Shown piece by piece: positions 49,649 to 58,084 of a stretch of DNA of 64,000 nucleotides; the first letter of the stretch is position 1, and each line of letters opens with the position of its first letter. The DNA comes from Sphingomonas sp. PP-CE-1G-424 (GTDB lineage Bacteria; Pseudomonadota; Alphaproteobacteria; Sphingomonadales; Sphingomonadaceae): NCBI RefSeq assembly GCF_004341085.1, contig NZ_SLXW01000001.1:62001-126000 (forward strand), read 5' to 3'. The translations under genes were made by a program, and so were the position numbers. The notes beneath the pieces were generated by a model. That model saw only the letters and a program-made list of their open reading frames with translations. It did not search any database and had not been told where the DNA came from.

Positions 49649-49751
49649 ACCACCCCGGCGAAGGCCGGGGCCCAATTGGAACGTCCAAGGTGATAGAGCG
49701 CGCGCTTCATTACTTGCCCCCCCAGTTGGGCCCCGGCCTTCGCCGGAGTGG
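49649..49751. repeat. Intergenic inverted repeat, family A copy 4
   Basis: ACCACCCCGGCGAAGGCCGG..CCAATTGG is mirrored by ..AGTTGGGCCCCGGCCTTCGC with small changes. It stands next to a family B copy, as also at 5270-5514, so the two families tend to pair. Confidence 0.88.
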
Positions 49752-49867
49752 ATACTTTCGGGTGAGTAACAACTGATCCCGACTAAACCTGTCTAATCGC
49801 TGACGAACCCATTCAGCCTCTCCACACGCCGCGGTGCCTATACACGACCCATCATAGGAGTCGGCTC

Positions 49868-50866
49868 GTGCGCCGGCAGTCGAGGACATCCGCAATGACG
49901 GGCAGGTTTTTCAAACTCTTGATGGCGGCCTCCGCGTTGGTGCCGGCAGTAACGATGGCGACGACCGCCACCGCACAGCAGGTCGATCAGGACCGCGGTG
50001 ATCGGGGCGACCGCGGACAACGCCCGGATCGTGGCCAGCGCCCCGACCGCGGCGATCGCGGCCCGCGCCCATACGGGCAACCCTTCCAGCAACAGCGCCC
50101 CGATCGCCCCGCCGCGCCCGACCAAGGCCAGCGTCCGCAACGCGCCGATCTCGGCACGCAACCGCAAGTCCGCGGCGACCGTCCCGACGGGCAAGGCCGT
50201 CCCGACTGGAACGGGCAGCGCGGCGGACAGCGTGCCGACCGTCAGGCGTGGAACGACCAACGTGGCAACGGTCAGGGCTGGAACGGCCAAACCCGTCCCG
50301 ACCCGCGGGCCGGCCAAAACCGCCCCGACTGGAACCGCGACCAGGGACTCCCCGGTTTCGATCGCGGCAACCAGCAGGCCGATCGCAACCAGTTCGATCG
50401 CAACAGCGGGCGCGGCGATTGGCGCAATGACCGCGGCGACTGGCGCAACGACGGCCGCGATGGCTATCAGAACCGCCAGCCCAACCGCGCCTACGGCAAC
50501 GTCCAAGGCTTTGGCCGGCGCGGCTACGACCAAGGCCGGTTCAACCAGGGCGGCGCGTGGAACCGCGGTTGGCGCAACGACAACCGCTACGCCTGGAGCA
50601 GCTACCGCGCGTCGAACCGCGGCGCCTATCGCCTCCCGCGCTATTACGCGCCGAGCGGCTGGGGATCGGGTTACCGTCGCTTCAACGTCGGCTTCTCGCT
50701 GAACCGGATTCTCTACAACCAGTCCTACTGGATCCAGGACCCGTACACCTACCGCCTGCCCGAAGCGTACGGCGCGTATCGCTGGGTGCGCTATTACAAC
50801 GACGCGTTGCTGGTCGATCTCGACAGCGGCCGCGTGGTCGACACGGTGTACGACATCTTCTGGTAG
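49868..50866 (+). CDS. RcnB-family periplasmic protein with long disordered region
   Basis: A 332-residue exported protein. The signal peptide ends at about residue 36 (ALVPAVTMATTATAQ). Residues 40-225 are low-complexity, rich in Arg, Asp, Gly, Gln, Asn and Pro, with short repeats such as DRGDRGQRPDRG and WRNDRGDWRND, and are probably disordered. The C-terminal part (YGAYRWVRYYNDALLVDLDS, then VVDTVYDIFW) is the RcnB domain, which in E. coli is linked to nickel/cobalt homeostasis. The GTG at 49868 is preferred because AGGAG lies 8 bp upstream; ATG 49895 is the alternative. A strong terminator follows. Confidence 0.85.
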   Translation: MRRQSRTSAMTGRFFKLLMAASALVPAVTMATTATAQQVDQDRGDRGDRGQRPDRGQRPDRGDRGPRPYGQPFQQQRPDRPAAPDQGQRPQRADLGTQPQVRGDRPDGQGRPDWNGQRGGQRADRQAWNDQRGNGQGWNGQTRPDPRAGQNRPDWNRDQGLPGFDRGNQQADRNQFDRNSGRGDWRNDRGDWRNDGRDGYQNRQPNRAYGNVQGFGRRGYDQGRFNQGGAWNRGWRNDNRYAWSSYRASNRGAYRLPRYYAPSGWGSGYRRFNVGFSLNRILYNQSYWIQDPYTYRLPEAYGAYRWVRYYNDALLVDLDSGRVVDTVYDIFW

Positions 50867-50897
50867 GCTCCAGCCTGCCTTCACGCAGTAACAGGGG

Positions 50898-50940
50898 AGA
50901 GCCCCGCGGTGGTCTGGATCGCCGCGGGGCTCTTGCGTTT
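50898..50940 (+). terminator. Rho-independent-like terminator after the RcnB-family gene
   Basis: AGAGCCCCGCGG (50898-50909) pairs perfectly with CCGCGGGGCTCT (50922-50933) across a 12-nt loop, followed by TGCGTTT. A 12-bp GC-rich stem with a short T-tract. Confidence 0.85.
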
Positions 50941-50982
50941 ACACCTCTTGCCTTTCGGGGCAAGTTCGCCAAATCCTGCGGC

Positions 50983-51666
50983 GTGGGTATCTTTTCAAAA
51001 GCCAAGAAGGTCGATCCGGCCGCGGCACTCCGCCAAGCCTTCGGATCGCAGGTCGCCGCGCGCCTCGACGCCAATCCCGCGGTGCAGCGCATCGCGATGG
51101 ACACCGTACAGTTCTACTATCAGGACAAGTTCCTCGGTCCTGCAACCTGCAAGCGGCTGATCGCGGTGATCGATTCCAAGCGGCGGCCGTCGACCTTGCT
51201 GTCCGATCGCCCAAACAGCAATTTCCGGACAAGCGAGAGCTGCGACATGGATCGCTGGTCGCCCGACGTGCAGCCGACCGACGAGGCGATCGCGACCTTG
51301 CTCGGGATCGACCTGCTCCACGGCGAGACGATGCAGGGCCAGCGCTACGCCCCCGGCCAGCAATTCCGCGCGCACCATGATTATTTCCACGAGTCCGAGA
51401 GCTACTGGGCGAAGATGCAGGAACAAGGCGGCCAGCGCACCTGGACCGCGATGGTGTTCCTCAACGACGTCCCCGAAGGCGGCGCGACCTGGTTCCCGCA
51501 GGCCGGCGTGAAGATCGCGCCGAAGCGCGGCATGCTGCTGGCTTGGAACAACATGAACCCGGATGGGGGCCCGAACGGGCTGACGCTGCACGAGGGCATG
51601 CCGGTGGTCGAGGGCGTGAAGTATATCGTGACGAAGTGGTTTCGCGAGCGTCCCTGGATCAAGTGA
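50983..51666 (+). CDS. 2OG-Fe(II) oxygenase, prolyl 4-hydroxylase-like
   Basis: A 227-residue oxygenase with the P4H catalytic domain. The iron ligands are His and Asp in FRAHHDYFHES and a distal His in LTLHEGMPVVEG; the 2-oxoglutarate-binding Lys lies in VKYIVTKWFRERPW. RTSESCDMDRWSP and MVFLNDVPEGGATWFPQAGV are typical of the family. It would hydroxylate a proline or another residue, but the target is unknown. The GTG at 50983 was chosen; the N-terminus (GIFSKAKKVDPAAAL) is basic and cytosolic. It follows the Pro-containing RcnB-family gene but behind a terminator. Confidence 0.9.
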   Translation: MGIFSKAKKVDPAAALRQAFGSQVAARLDANPAVQRIAMDTVQFYYQDKFLGPATCKRLIAVIDSKRRPSTLLSDRPNSNFRTSESCDMDRWSPDVQPTDEAIATLLGIDLLHGETMQGQRYAPGQQFRAHHDYFHESESYWAKMQEQGGQRTWTAMVFLNDVPEGGATWFPQAGVKIAPKRGMLLAWNNMNPDGGPNGLTLHEGMPVVEGVKYIVTKWFRERPWIK

Positions 51667-51732
51667 GGAGGGCGAGTAGACAGCCAGGTCGCCCCTCCCC
51701 CGTCGCGGAGCCCCCCGCGCGGATTCCTCATC

Positions 51733-51888
51733 CCCCGTTCGTCCTGAGTAGCCGTCGAGTAGCTCCAACGGAGCGTATCGAGACGGCGTATCGAAGGACA
51801 AGTTGGCGCGCGGAACCCTGCTTCGATACGCACCCTCGATACGCTCCTGACGGAGCTACTCGGTCGCTACTCAGCACGAACGGGGGAG
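51733..51888. repeat. Intergenic repeat element, family C copy 3
   Basis: CCCCGTTCGTCCTGAGTAGC at the left, ..GGTCGCTACTCAGCACGAAC..GGGG at the right, with the inner GGAGCGTATCGAGACGGCGT and inverted CTTCGATACGCACCCTCG. It is closest to the copy at 43422. Confidence 0.87.
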
Positions 51889-51916
51889 AATTTACATTCC
51901 GCCAGTCTGCGCAAAA

Positions 51917-51973
51917 CTGTTTCCCCGCGAAGGCGGGGACCCAGACTGGGCTCCCGCCTTCGCGGGAGAACAA
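51917..51973. repeat. Intergenic inverted repeat, family B copy 4
   Basis: CTGTTTCCCCGCGAAGGCGGGG..CCCAG and ACTGGGCTCCCGCCTTCGCG..AACAAG form a 57-bp palindrome with a few mismatches. It again adjoins another family (C) element. Confidence 0.88.
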
Positions 51974-52062
51974 GACGCACGTGGTGCACGCGGTTGCGAG
52001 ATCGCCCTAACCACGCGTCCCTCTCCGCTCGACAATCCCTCCACACACACTACGTCCTAGGC

Positions 52063-53814
52063 ATGACAGTTCTCGGCGTAACCTCCTCCATCCTCGGCCA
52101 GCCTTGGCGTTGGCGAGCCCTAGCGGCTGACGGCCGGGATGGCTTTACCGGCGACGACCTCGTCACCCAGCTCCTGCTCGCCAGAGGCTGCCCCCGCGAC
52201 GCGCTCGACGCGCACCGCACCCCGTCGATCCGCGCGTTCATGCCCGACCCGTCGATCTTCCGCGACATGGACCGCGCCGCCGAGCGTCTCGCCGACGCGG
52301 TCCAAGCCGGCGAACAGATCGCGATCTTCGGCGATTACGACGTCGACGGCGCCACCTCCGCCGCGCTGATGGTGCTCGTCCTGCGCGAGCTCGGGATCGA
52401 AGCCCGCCCCTACATCCCCGACCGCCTGCTCGAAGGCTATGGCCCGTCGGGCGAAGCGCTCGTCCGCCTCGCCGCCGAAGGCGCCACGCTGATCGTCACG
52501 GTCGACTGCGGCGCGCAGGCGTTCGACGCGCTCGACGCCGCCCGCGACGCGAAGGTCGACGTGATCGTCATCGACCACCACAAATGCTCGACCGCGCTCC
52601 CGCACGCGCTCGCGCTGGTAAACCCCAACCGCCTCGACGAGACCGAAGGCGCCGCGCACGGCCACCTCGCCGCGGTCGGCATGTGCTTCCTCGCCGCCGC
52701 CGCGCTCGTCCGCACGCTCCGCGCGCGCGGTTTCTTCGCGGACCGCGCCGAGCCGAAACTGATCGACCTGCTCGACATCGTCGCGCTCGGCACGGTCGCC
52801 GACGTCGCGCAACTCCGCGGCCTCAACCGGGCGTTCGTCTCGCAGGGCCTCAAGGTCATGGGCGCGCGCAAGAACATCGGCGTCGCCGCACTCATCGAAG
52901 CCTCGCGCCTGACGCGCAACCCGACCTGCACCGACCTGGGCTTCGCGCTCGGCCCGCGCATCAACGCCGGTGGGCGCGTCGGCCGCGCCGATCTCGGCGT
53001 GCGCCTGCTGACCACGCAAGACCCTGACGAAGCCCGCCAGATCGCCACCGAACTCGACCGCCTCAACGAAGAACGTCGCGCAATCGAAACCGCCGTGCAG
53101 GAAGCCGCCGACCTGCTCTCCAGCCGCGACCGCGCGGTCGCCGTGGTCGCCGGTCACGGCTGGCACCCCGGCGTGATCGGCATCGTCGCCGGTCGCCTCA
53201 AGGAGAAGCTCGGCCGCCCCGCAATCGTCATCGCGATCGACGAGCACGGCATCGGCAAGGGCTCGGGCCGCTCGATCCCCGGCGTCGACCTCGGTGCGGC
53301 TGTGATGGCAGCCCGCGAACACGGACTGCTGGTGGCGGGCGGAGGCCACGCGATGGCCGCCGGCCTGACGATCAGCGAAGCCGCGATCCCCGCCTTCACC
53401 GACTTCCTCGAAGAGCGCCTCGCCGCCGCGGTCGAACGCTCGAACGGCGACCGAGCGCTGCTGCTCGATGCCGTCCTCGCGGCAGGCGGCGTAAACCCCG
53501 GCCTCGTCGAATCGATGGAAGCCGGCGGCCCCTACGGCATGGGCTGGCCAGCGCCGCGCGTGGCGATGGGCCCGGTCCGCGTGATCAAGGCGGACGTCGT
53601 CGGCAACGGCCACGTCCGCACGATCGTCGCGGGCGACGACGGCCGCAGCATCAAGGCGATGGCCTTCCGCGCCGCCGAGAGTGCGCTGGGCCAGGCGCTG
53701 CTCGGCGCCGCTCCTCACCGCAAGCTCTGGCTCGCCGGCCGCGCGAAGATCGACGACTGGTCCTCGCGGCCCTCGGCAGAATTGCACGTCGAAGACGCTG
53801 CCTGGGCCGATTGA
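52063..53814 (+). CDS. recJ: Single-stranded-DNA-specific exonuclease RecJ
   Basis: A 583-residue DHH-family 5'-3' exonuclease. Motifs: IAIFGDYDVDGATSAALMV, VTVDCGAQAFDAL, VIVIDHHKCSTALPHALAL (DHH), HLAAVGMCFLAAAAL, and the DHHA1 domain GKGSGRSIPGVDLGAAVMAA with VAGGGHAMAAG. A C-terminal OB-fold follows. RecJ acts in mismatch and recombinational repair. The ATG at 52063 opens the conserved N-terminus (LGVTSSILGQPWRWR); the frame upstream runs through repeats. It ends 47 bp before tRNA-Glu. Confidence 0.96.
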   Translation: MTVLGVTSSILGQPWRWRALAADGRDGFTGDDLVTQLLLARGCPRDALDAHRTPSIRAFMPDPSIFRDMDRAAERLADAVQAGEQIAIFGDYDVDGATSAALMVLVLRELGIEARPYIPDRLLEGYGPSGEALVRLAAEGATLIVTVDCGAQAFDALDAARDAKVDVIVIDHHKCSTALPHALALVNPNRLDETEGAAHGHLAAVGMCFLAAAALVRTLRARGFFADRAEPKLIDLLDIVALGTVADVAQLRGLNRAFVSQGLKVMGARKNIGVAALIEASRLTRNPTCTDLGFALGPRINAGGRVGRADLGVRLLTTQDPDEARQIATELDRLNEERRAIETAVQEAADLLSSRDRAVAVVAGHGWHPGVIGIVAGRLKEKLGRPAIVIAIDEHGIGKGSGRSIPGVDLGAAVMAAREHGLLVAGGGHAMAAGLTISEAAIPAFTDFLEERLAAAVERSNGDRALLLDAVLAAGGVNPGLVESMEAGGPYGMGWPAPRVAMGPVRVIKADVVGNGHVRTIVAGDDGRSIKAMAFRAAESALGQALLGAAPHRKLWLAGRAKIDDWSSRPSAELHVEDAAWAD

Positions 53815-53861
53815 GGGGTTGACGCGTCGGCGGCTTCCTTTTAGGCGCCTCCAACCACGCA

Positions 53862-53936
53862 GGCCCCTTCGTCTAGCGGTTAGGACGCGGCCCTTTCACG
53901 GCTGAAGCACGGGTTCGATTCCCGTAGGGGTCACCA
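53862..53936 (+). tRNA. tRNA-Glu(TTC)
   Basis: A 75-nt cloverleaf including encoded CCA (53934-53936). Acceptor GGCCCCT pairs with AGGGGTC, the T-arm has GGTTCGATTCC, and the anticodon loop CTTTCAC gives TTC. Discriminator A at 53933. Confidence 0.96.
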
Positions 53937-54437
53937 TCGTCGCCTTTCAAGAAGTGATTGGTGGATGAAACTAGCGTGCCTCATGGTTTCATTTCCCAGA
54001 CGATGTTGGCCAAATACGCATCCTGCCAGGCAGGCGCAGTTCGCTGCGGGTGATGGATAAGGCTTCTCGTAATCCGCGATGGGTTCGCGACGCTGATCGT
54101 CGGAGCGGCTAGCGGTGCGAGCGTAAGCCGGCCCGAACAGGTGACCAACAATGTCGGCGCATTCAGCCTTCACCTACGCCGGAGTGCCACGCTTGATGCG
54201 GTGAGCGGTGGCAGGCTGCCGTCTCTCCGCCTGTTCGATCCTGTCGTGCGGAACCAGATCATCGTCGGTCGCGGCGATGTTAAGGCTAGAGGTTCAGGGC
54301 TAAGGCACCATTGTTCGGCCGGTGGCCTGGGGCATCACCGAAAATCTGCATCCGTCCGGCTCCAATCGACACGCGTCGCGTTTGAGGGTGTCCGGTCATC
54401 GGCACGTTCGGTTGTTGCATGTCGGCACGGGGGTATC
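53937..54437. other. 500-bp gene-free tract downstream of tRNA-Glu
   Basis: No supportable gene on either strand. The frames that are open lack ribosome binding sites and family resemblance. The composition is slightly less GC-rich than the neighbouring genes (for example AAGAAGTGATTGGTGGATGA near 53950). I see no direct repeat of the tRNA 3' end, and no inverted repeat of the window's common families. Confidence 0.5.
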
Positions 54438-55358
54438 ATGCGGATCGGAATCATCGGTGCGGGGATGGCGGGGCTGTCCTGCGCGCACGCGCTACGCGGC
54501 CAAGGTCATCACCCGATCCTGTTCGACAAGGGCCGCGGGCCGGGTGGCAGGATGTCGACGCGCCGGATCGATACGCCGCTGGGAGAGGCGGCGTTCGATC
54601 ACGGCGCGCAATATCTAACGGCGCGCGATCCCGCGTTCGTGGCGCAGGTCGAGCGCTGGGCGCAGGACGGCCACGTCGCGCGCTGGTCGCCCGCAAGGCT
54701 CGATGCATGGGTCGGGACACCCGCGATGAACGCGCCGATCCGCGCGATGGCGACCGAGTGCGATGTTCGATGGAACACCGCCATCGCCGGTCTTTGCCAT
54801 GACGGTGGATGGCGGATCGGCGACGAACGGTTCGACGCGGCGATCGTCGCGGTGCCGGCGGAGCAGGTCGCCCCCCTGGTCGCGGACCATGACGGTGCGT
54901 TGGCCGATGCGGCCCGCGCCGCGGTTTCCGATCCGTGCTGGACCGTCATGGCAGCGTTCGATGGCCCGGTGCCGACCGATTGCGATCGATTTGCGGATAT
55001 CGGGATCATCGGATCCGCCGTCCGCAACTCGGCCAAGCCGGGACGGACCGGACCCGAGGCCTGGGTGCTACAGGGCAGTGCCGGCTGGTCGCGTGCGCAC
55101 CTCGAAGACGAGCCGGACACGATCGCGCGGGCGCTTCTCGCGGCGTTCGCGGATCACATCGGCGCCGGGTCGCCCACCATCATCGCGACCAGCGTCCACC
55201 GTTGGCGGTATGCGAAGACCGGGACGTCGGCGCGCGGTGCGTCCTGGAACGCGGAGATCCGGCTGGGGGCCTGTGGCGACTGGCTGCTCGGTCCGCGGAT
55301 CGAAGCCGCCTGGCTTTCCGGGCAGCAACTCGCGGGGCTCGTCGGACCTGCGAGATAA
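54438..55358 (+). CDS. FAD-dependent amine oxidoreductase, renalase-like
   Basis: A 306-residue flavoprotein. It has the N-terminal dinucleotide motif RIGIIGAGMAGLSCAHALRG and the second FAD motif KGRGPGGRMSTRR with FDHGAQYLTARDPAF, the pattern of bacterial renalases. The C-terminal FAD motif is GDWLLGPRIEAAWLSGQQLA. Renalase-like enzymes oxidise reduced, mis-protonated nicotinamide forms; assignment beyond the amine-oxidase superfamily is tentative. The ATG at 54438 begins exactly at the Rossmann strand. It stands alone between tRNA-Glu and a convergent TonB receptor. Confidence 0.87.
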   Translation: MRIGIIGAGMAGLSCAHALRGQGHHPILFDKGRGPGGRMSTRRIDTPLGEAAFDHGAQYLTARDPAFVAQVERWAQDGHVARWSPARLDAWVGTPAMNAPIRAMATECDVRWNTAIAGLCHDGGWRIGDERFDAAIVAVPAEQVAPLVADHDGALADAARAAVSDPCWTVMAAFDGPVPTDCDRFADIGIIGSAVRNSAKPGRTGPEAWVLQGSAGWSRAHLEDEPDTIARALLAAFADHIGAGSPTIIATSVHRWRYAKTGTSARGASWNAEIRLGACGDWLLGPRIEAAWLSGQQLAGLVGPAR

Positions 55359-55650
55359 CTCGTCTCTGAAAACCGTTGCCGATGCCGAGTCGCTGAGTCG
55401 TTCCCTCACGGCCTCTCAAAGCGTGGATGAGGACCCGGCTGCCTTCGGATAGCAGGCGAGCTCCGCTGGCGTTCCAAATACGATCCATTTGAGAGACAGC
55501 GACTTGGAGCGCATGCCATTGCGGTTACCGACGTGACCGCATGGATCGGCGCAAACCTGACCGCGAACGCGACGTGACAGGCTGCGCGACGCGATATCTA
55601 TCGTCAGCCGTGCGCAGCTGCCTTTCTCGAGCGATTTCCCTGACCAGCGC
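55359..55650. other. Convergent intergenic tract, no feature recognised
   Basis: The gap between the renalase-like gene and the convergent TonB receptor. No gene, strong hairpin with T-tract, or member of the repeat families was found. Confidence 0.5.
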
Positions 55651-57837
55651 TCAAAGCCGTGCCGCCAGCGAGAAGAGGACCGATCGGGGCGCCCCGGGTG
55701 AAATCCACAGCGCGCTGTAACTGCTCTGGGCGTAGGTCTGGTCGAGGATGTTATCGACCTCGACGCGAGCGGTCAGCCTTTTGGTTAGCGGATACGCGAT
55801 GCTGGCCTTGACCTTCACATAGCTTGGCAGTCGCAGGTTGCCGCCATCGAGCGCCGCGGCACGCGCGCCGACATAGGTCCCGCCCGCACTCAGAGCGAGG
55901 TCGCGGGCCGCGAGAGGAAACGTCGCGAATAATTGCAGCGTGCCGGCGTGACGCGGCACGTTGAGCACGTCCGCGCTCGGGAATGCTGGATCGCGGGCGG
56001 CAGCGTCGGTGAAAGCGTAGTTGCCGATCAGCCGCACACGTGGCGCCAGATCCACTTCGCCATCGAGTTCGACGCCGCGCGACCTGATCCGTCCGACCGT
56101 CGCGAGGAAGTTCACGTCGGCCGGATCGGTTGCGAGGATGTTGCGCTTGGAGACATCGAACCAACTGGCCCCCACCCGAAGCGATGGCAGGACGAGCTTG
56201 GCGCCGACTTCGTAGCCACGGCCGGTTTCGGGCGCGAACGCGTCTCCCAGTCGTCCGACGCTCGAATTGGCACGCGAGCCCTCGCCCCAGTTCGCATGGA
56301 AGGCGAACCGGGGATCGGGACGGTAGCGAATGCCGGCGCGAAACTCGATCGGATCACGCTCCAGACGGCTCAGCTGCCCGGACAGTCGATTGTCGATGCG
56401 CTGGTCGAGGTGCTCATAGCGCAGGCCTCCGACCACGCTGAGCGAGTCCGTCAGGTCCCACATATCCTGGCCGTAGACGGCGACGGCTTTGCGGCGTTCG
56501 TTGGTCGCGGTGAACGGCGTCAGCGGCCCGGCGACGCCCCCGTAGACCGGGTCGAAGACGTCGATCGGGTAAGGCCGGGCAGCGGTCGGCCGAAACCGCG
56601 TCTGGAAGGTGTCGAAGTCGAGATCGTAGAGCGTCACGCCCACGCTTGGTCGATGCGTACCGAAGGCCGTGACGGTGCCGCGGATTTCCGCCCGCCCCGA
56701 CCAGTCTGTCAGGTTCCAGTCGCGCAAGCGGCGCTGACGGCGAACCGTTCCATCCGCCAGCAGCGTCGACGCTTCGCTGGAGAAACCCCGGATGCGAGCG
56801 TCGCGATAGGCCGTGCCGCCGACGAAAGTCCAGCTCCCGCCCAGACTTTGCTCCAGCGTCAGTTCGTGTCGCCAGTTGCTGGAGGATACGCGCCCGTCGC
56901 CGGGTTCTCCCAGAAAGCGATCGCGCGGGACGGCCTCGCTATTCCCGTTGATCGCCGGGATGCCGCGGTCGAACGGCGCGCGGAATTGAATATATTCGCC
57001 CTGGTACGTCAGCGTGGTGCCGTCCATCGGCCGCCAGCTTACCGATGGTGCGAACAGGCGCCGCCTGAGATCGACATGGTCGCGAAAGCCGTCGCTGTTC
57101 TCGATCGCGCCGACCAGGCGGATCGCGAACGTCGAGGACAGCGCCGATTCGACATCGCCTTCGAGCCGATAGGTGCCGAACGAGCCCCCGCTCGCCGTCA
57201 CACTGCCGCCGTTCCGAAATCGCGGCTTCTTGGTGACCACGTTGATCACACCCGCCGGATCCACCGATCCGAACACCGCACCCACAGGCCCCTTGAGCAC
57301 CTCGATCCGCTCGACGTTGGCGGGGTCCCGCGGCGGTCCGAAGCCACGATTGGCGAGGAAGCCGTCGACGAAATACTCGGCCCCCGTGTCGGGCGTGCCG
57401 AGGAAACCGCGGATCGCGTAATTGTCGCGCAGGCCGCCAAGATTGTTCTGCTGCGAGATACCGCTGACCAGCTCCAGCGCATCGGCCAGGCGGCGCACGC
57501 CGTAGTCGTCCAGAATACTGCGATCGAGCGCGATGCTGGCCTGCGACATCCGTTCGGTCACGATGTCGGATCCGCTGGTACGATCGAGGCAACGCTGGCC
57601 GAGCACGACGATGTCGTCGACCGTCCGATCTCGCCCCTGCCCCGCGTCCTGCGCAAACGCCGACGTCCCCGAACAGGCCATCGCGCAGAGCGCGGCACGC
57701 GCGACGCGGCTCCGGCGTGACGAGCGTGTTCGCTCCGAATATTGCACGGCGTTCGACACTGCCCTGGCCACCATTGTTCCAATCTCATGCAGAAACGCAA
57801 AGCCGTCGGGCTTTCGCGTTACGATACATCGTCTCAT
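55651..57837 (-). CDS. TonB-dependent siderophore receptor
   Basis: A 728-residue outer-membrane receptor. A signal peptide (ALCAMACSGTSAFAQ) precedes a TonB-box-like DDIVVLGQ and the plug domain (RRLADALELVSGISQQNNLG, YAIRGFLGTPDTGAEYFVDG, RIEVLKGPVGAVFGSVDPAG, GVINVVTKKPRF), followed by a 22-strand barrel ending APRSVLFSLAARL. The plug pattern VLKGPVGAVFGSVDPAGVIN is typical of ferric-siderophore receptors. The start is uncertain: ATG 57837 or ATG 57774, the latter giving a more typical signal peptide length. No siderophore genes or Fur box were recognised nearby. Confidence 0.93.
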   Translation of the reverse strand: MRRCIVTRKPDGFAFLHEIGTMVARAVSNAVQYSERTRSSRRSRVARAALCAMACSGTSAFAQDAGQGRDRTVDDIVVLGQRCLDRTSGSDIVTERMSQASIALDRSILDDYGVRRLADALELVSGISQQNNLGGLRDNYAIRGFLGTPDTGAEYFVDGFLANRGFGPPRDPANVERIEVLKGPVGAVFGSVDPAGVINVVTKKPRFRNGGSVTASGGSFGTYRLEGDVESALSSTFAIRLVGAIENSDGFRDHVDLRRRLFAPSVSWRPMDGTTLTYQGEYIQFRAPFDRGIPAINGNSEAVPRDRFLGEPGDGRVSSSNWRHELTLEQSLGGSWTFVGGTAYRDARIRGFSSEASTLLADGTVRRQRRLRDWNLTDWSGRAEIRGTVTAFGTHRPSVGVTLYDLDFDTFQTRFRPTAARPYPIDVFDPVYGGVAGPLTPFTATNERRKAVAVYGQDMWDLTDSLSVVGGLRYEHLDQRIDNRLSGQLSRLERDPIEFRAGIRYRPDPRFAFHANWGEGSRANSSVGRLGDAFAPETGRGYEVGAKLVLPSLRVGASWFDVSKRNILATDPADVNFLATVGRIRSRGVELDGEVDLAPRVRLIGNYAFTDAAARDPAFPSADVLNVPRHAGTLQLFATFPLAARDLALSAGGTYVGARAAALDGGNLRLPSYVKVKASIAYPLTKRLTARVEVDNILDQTYAQSSYSALWISPGAPRSVLFSLAARL

Positions 57838-58084
57838 AGACGGCGGACGGAGCGGTGCAAGATGAAACTATGGTGACACGATCATGAAGAATGATGCGGG
57901 CGGTGCGCGGAAGGCTGCGCGCCCAGGTTGGCAGGGTTGGCGCTGTCCGTGACCAGAGCGCGAACGACCGGCGCGACTTCGCCTGCTCGACGACATCGCC
58001 ATTTCACGGAGCGCCCCCCGCATGGCGGCGCGACCAACCTCGATTCCGCACGCGCCATCTGTGGCAAACTGGTCGTTTGCAGCC

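Noticed and set aside
52120..53787. Long open frame (555 codons) antisense to recJ
   Set aside because: Same reason: it mirrors recJ's codon pattern, has no recognisable motif, and would overlap an essential-type gene throughout.
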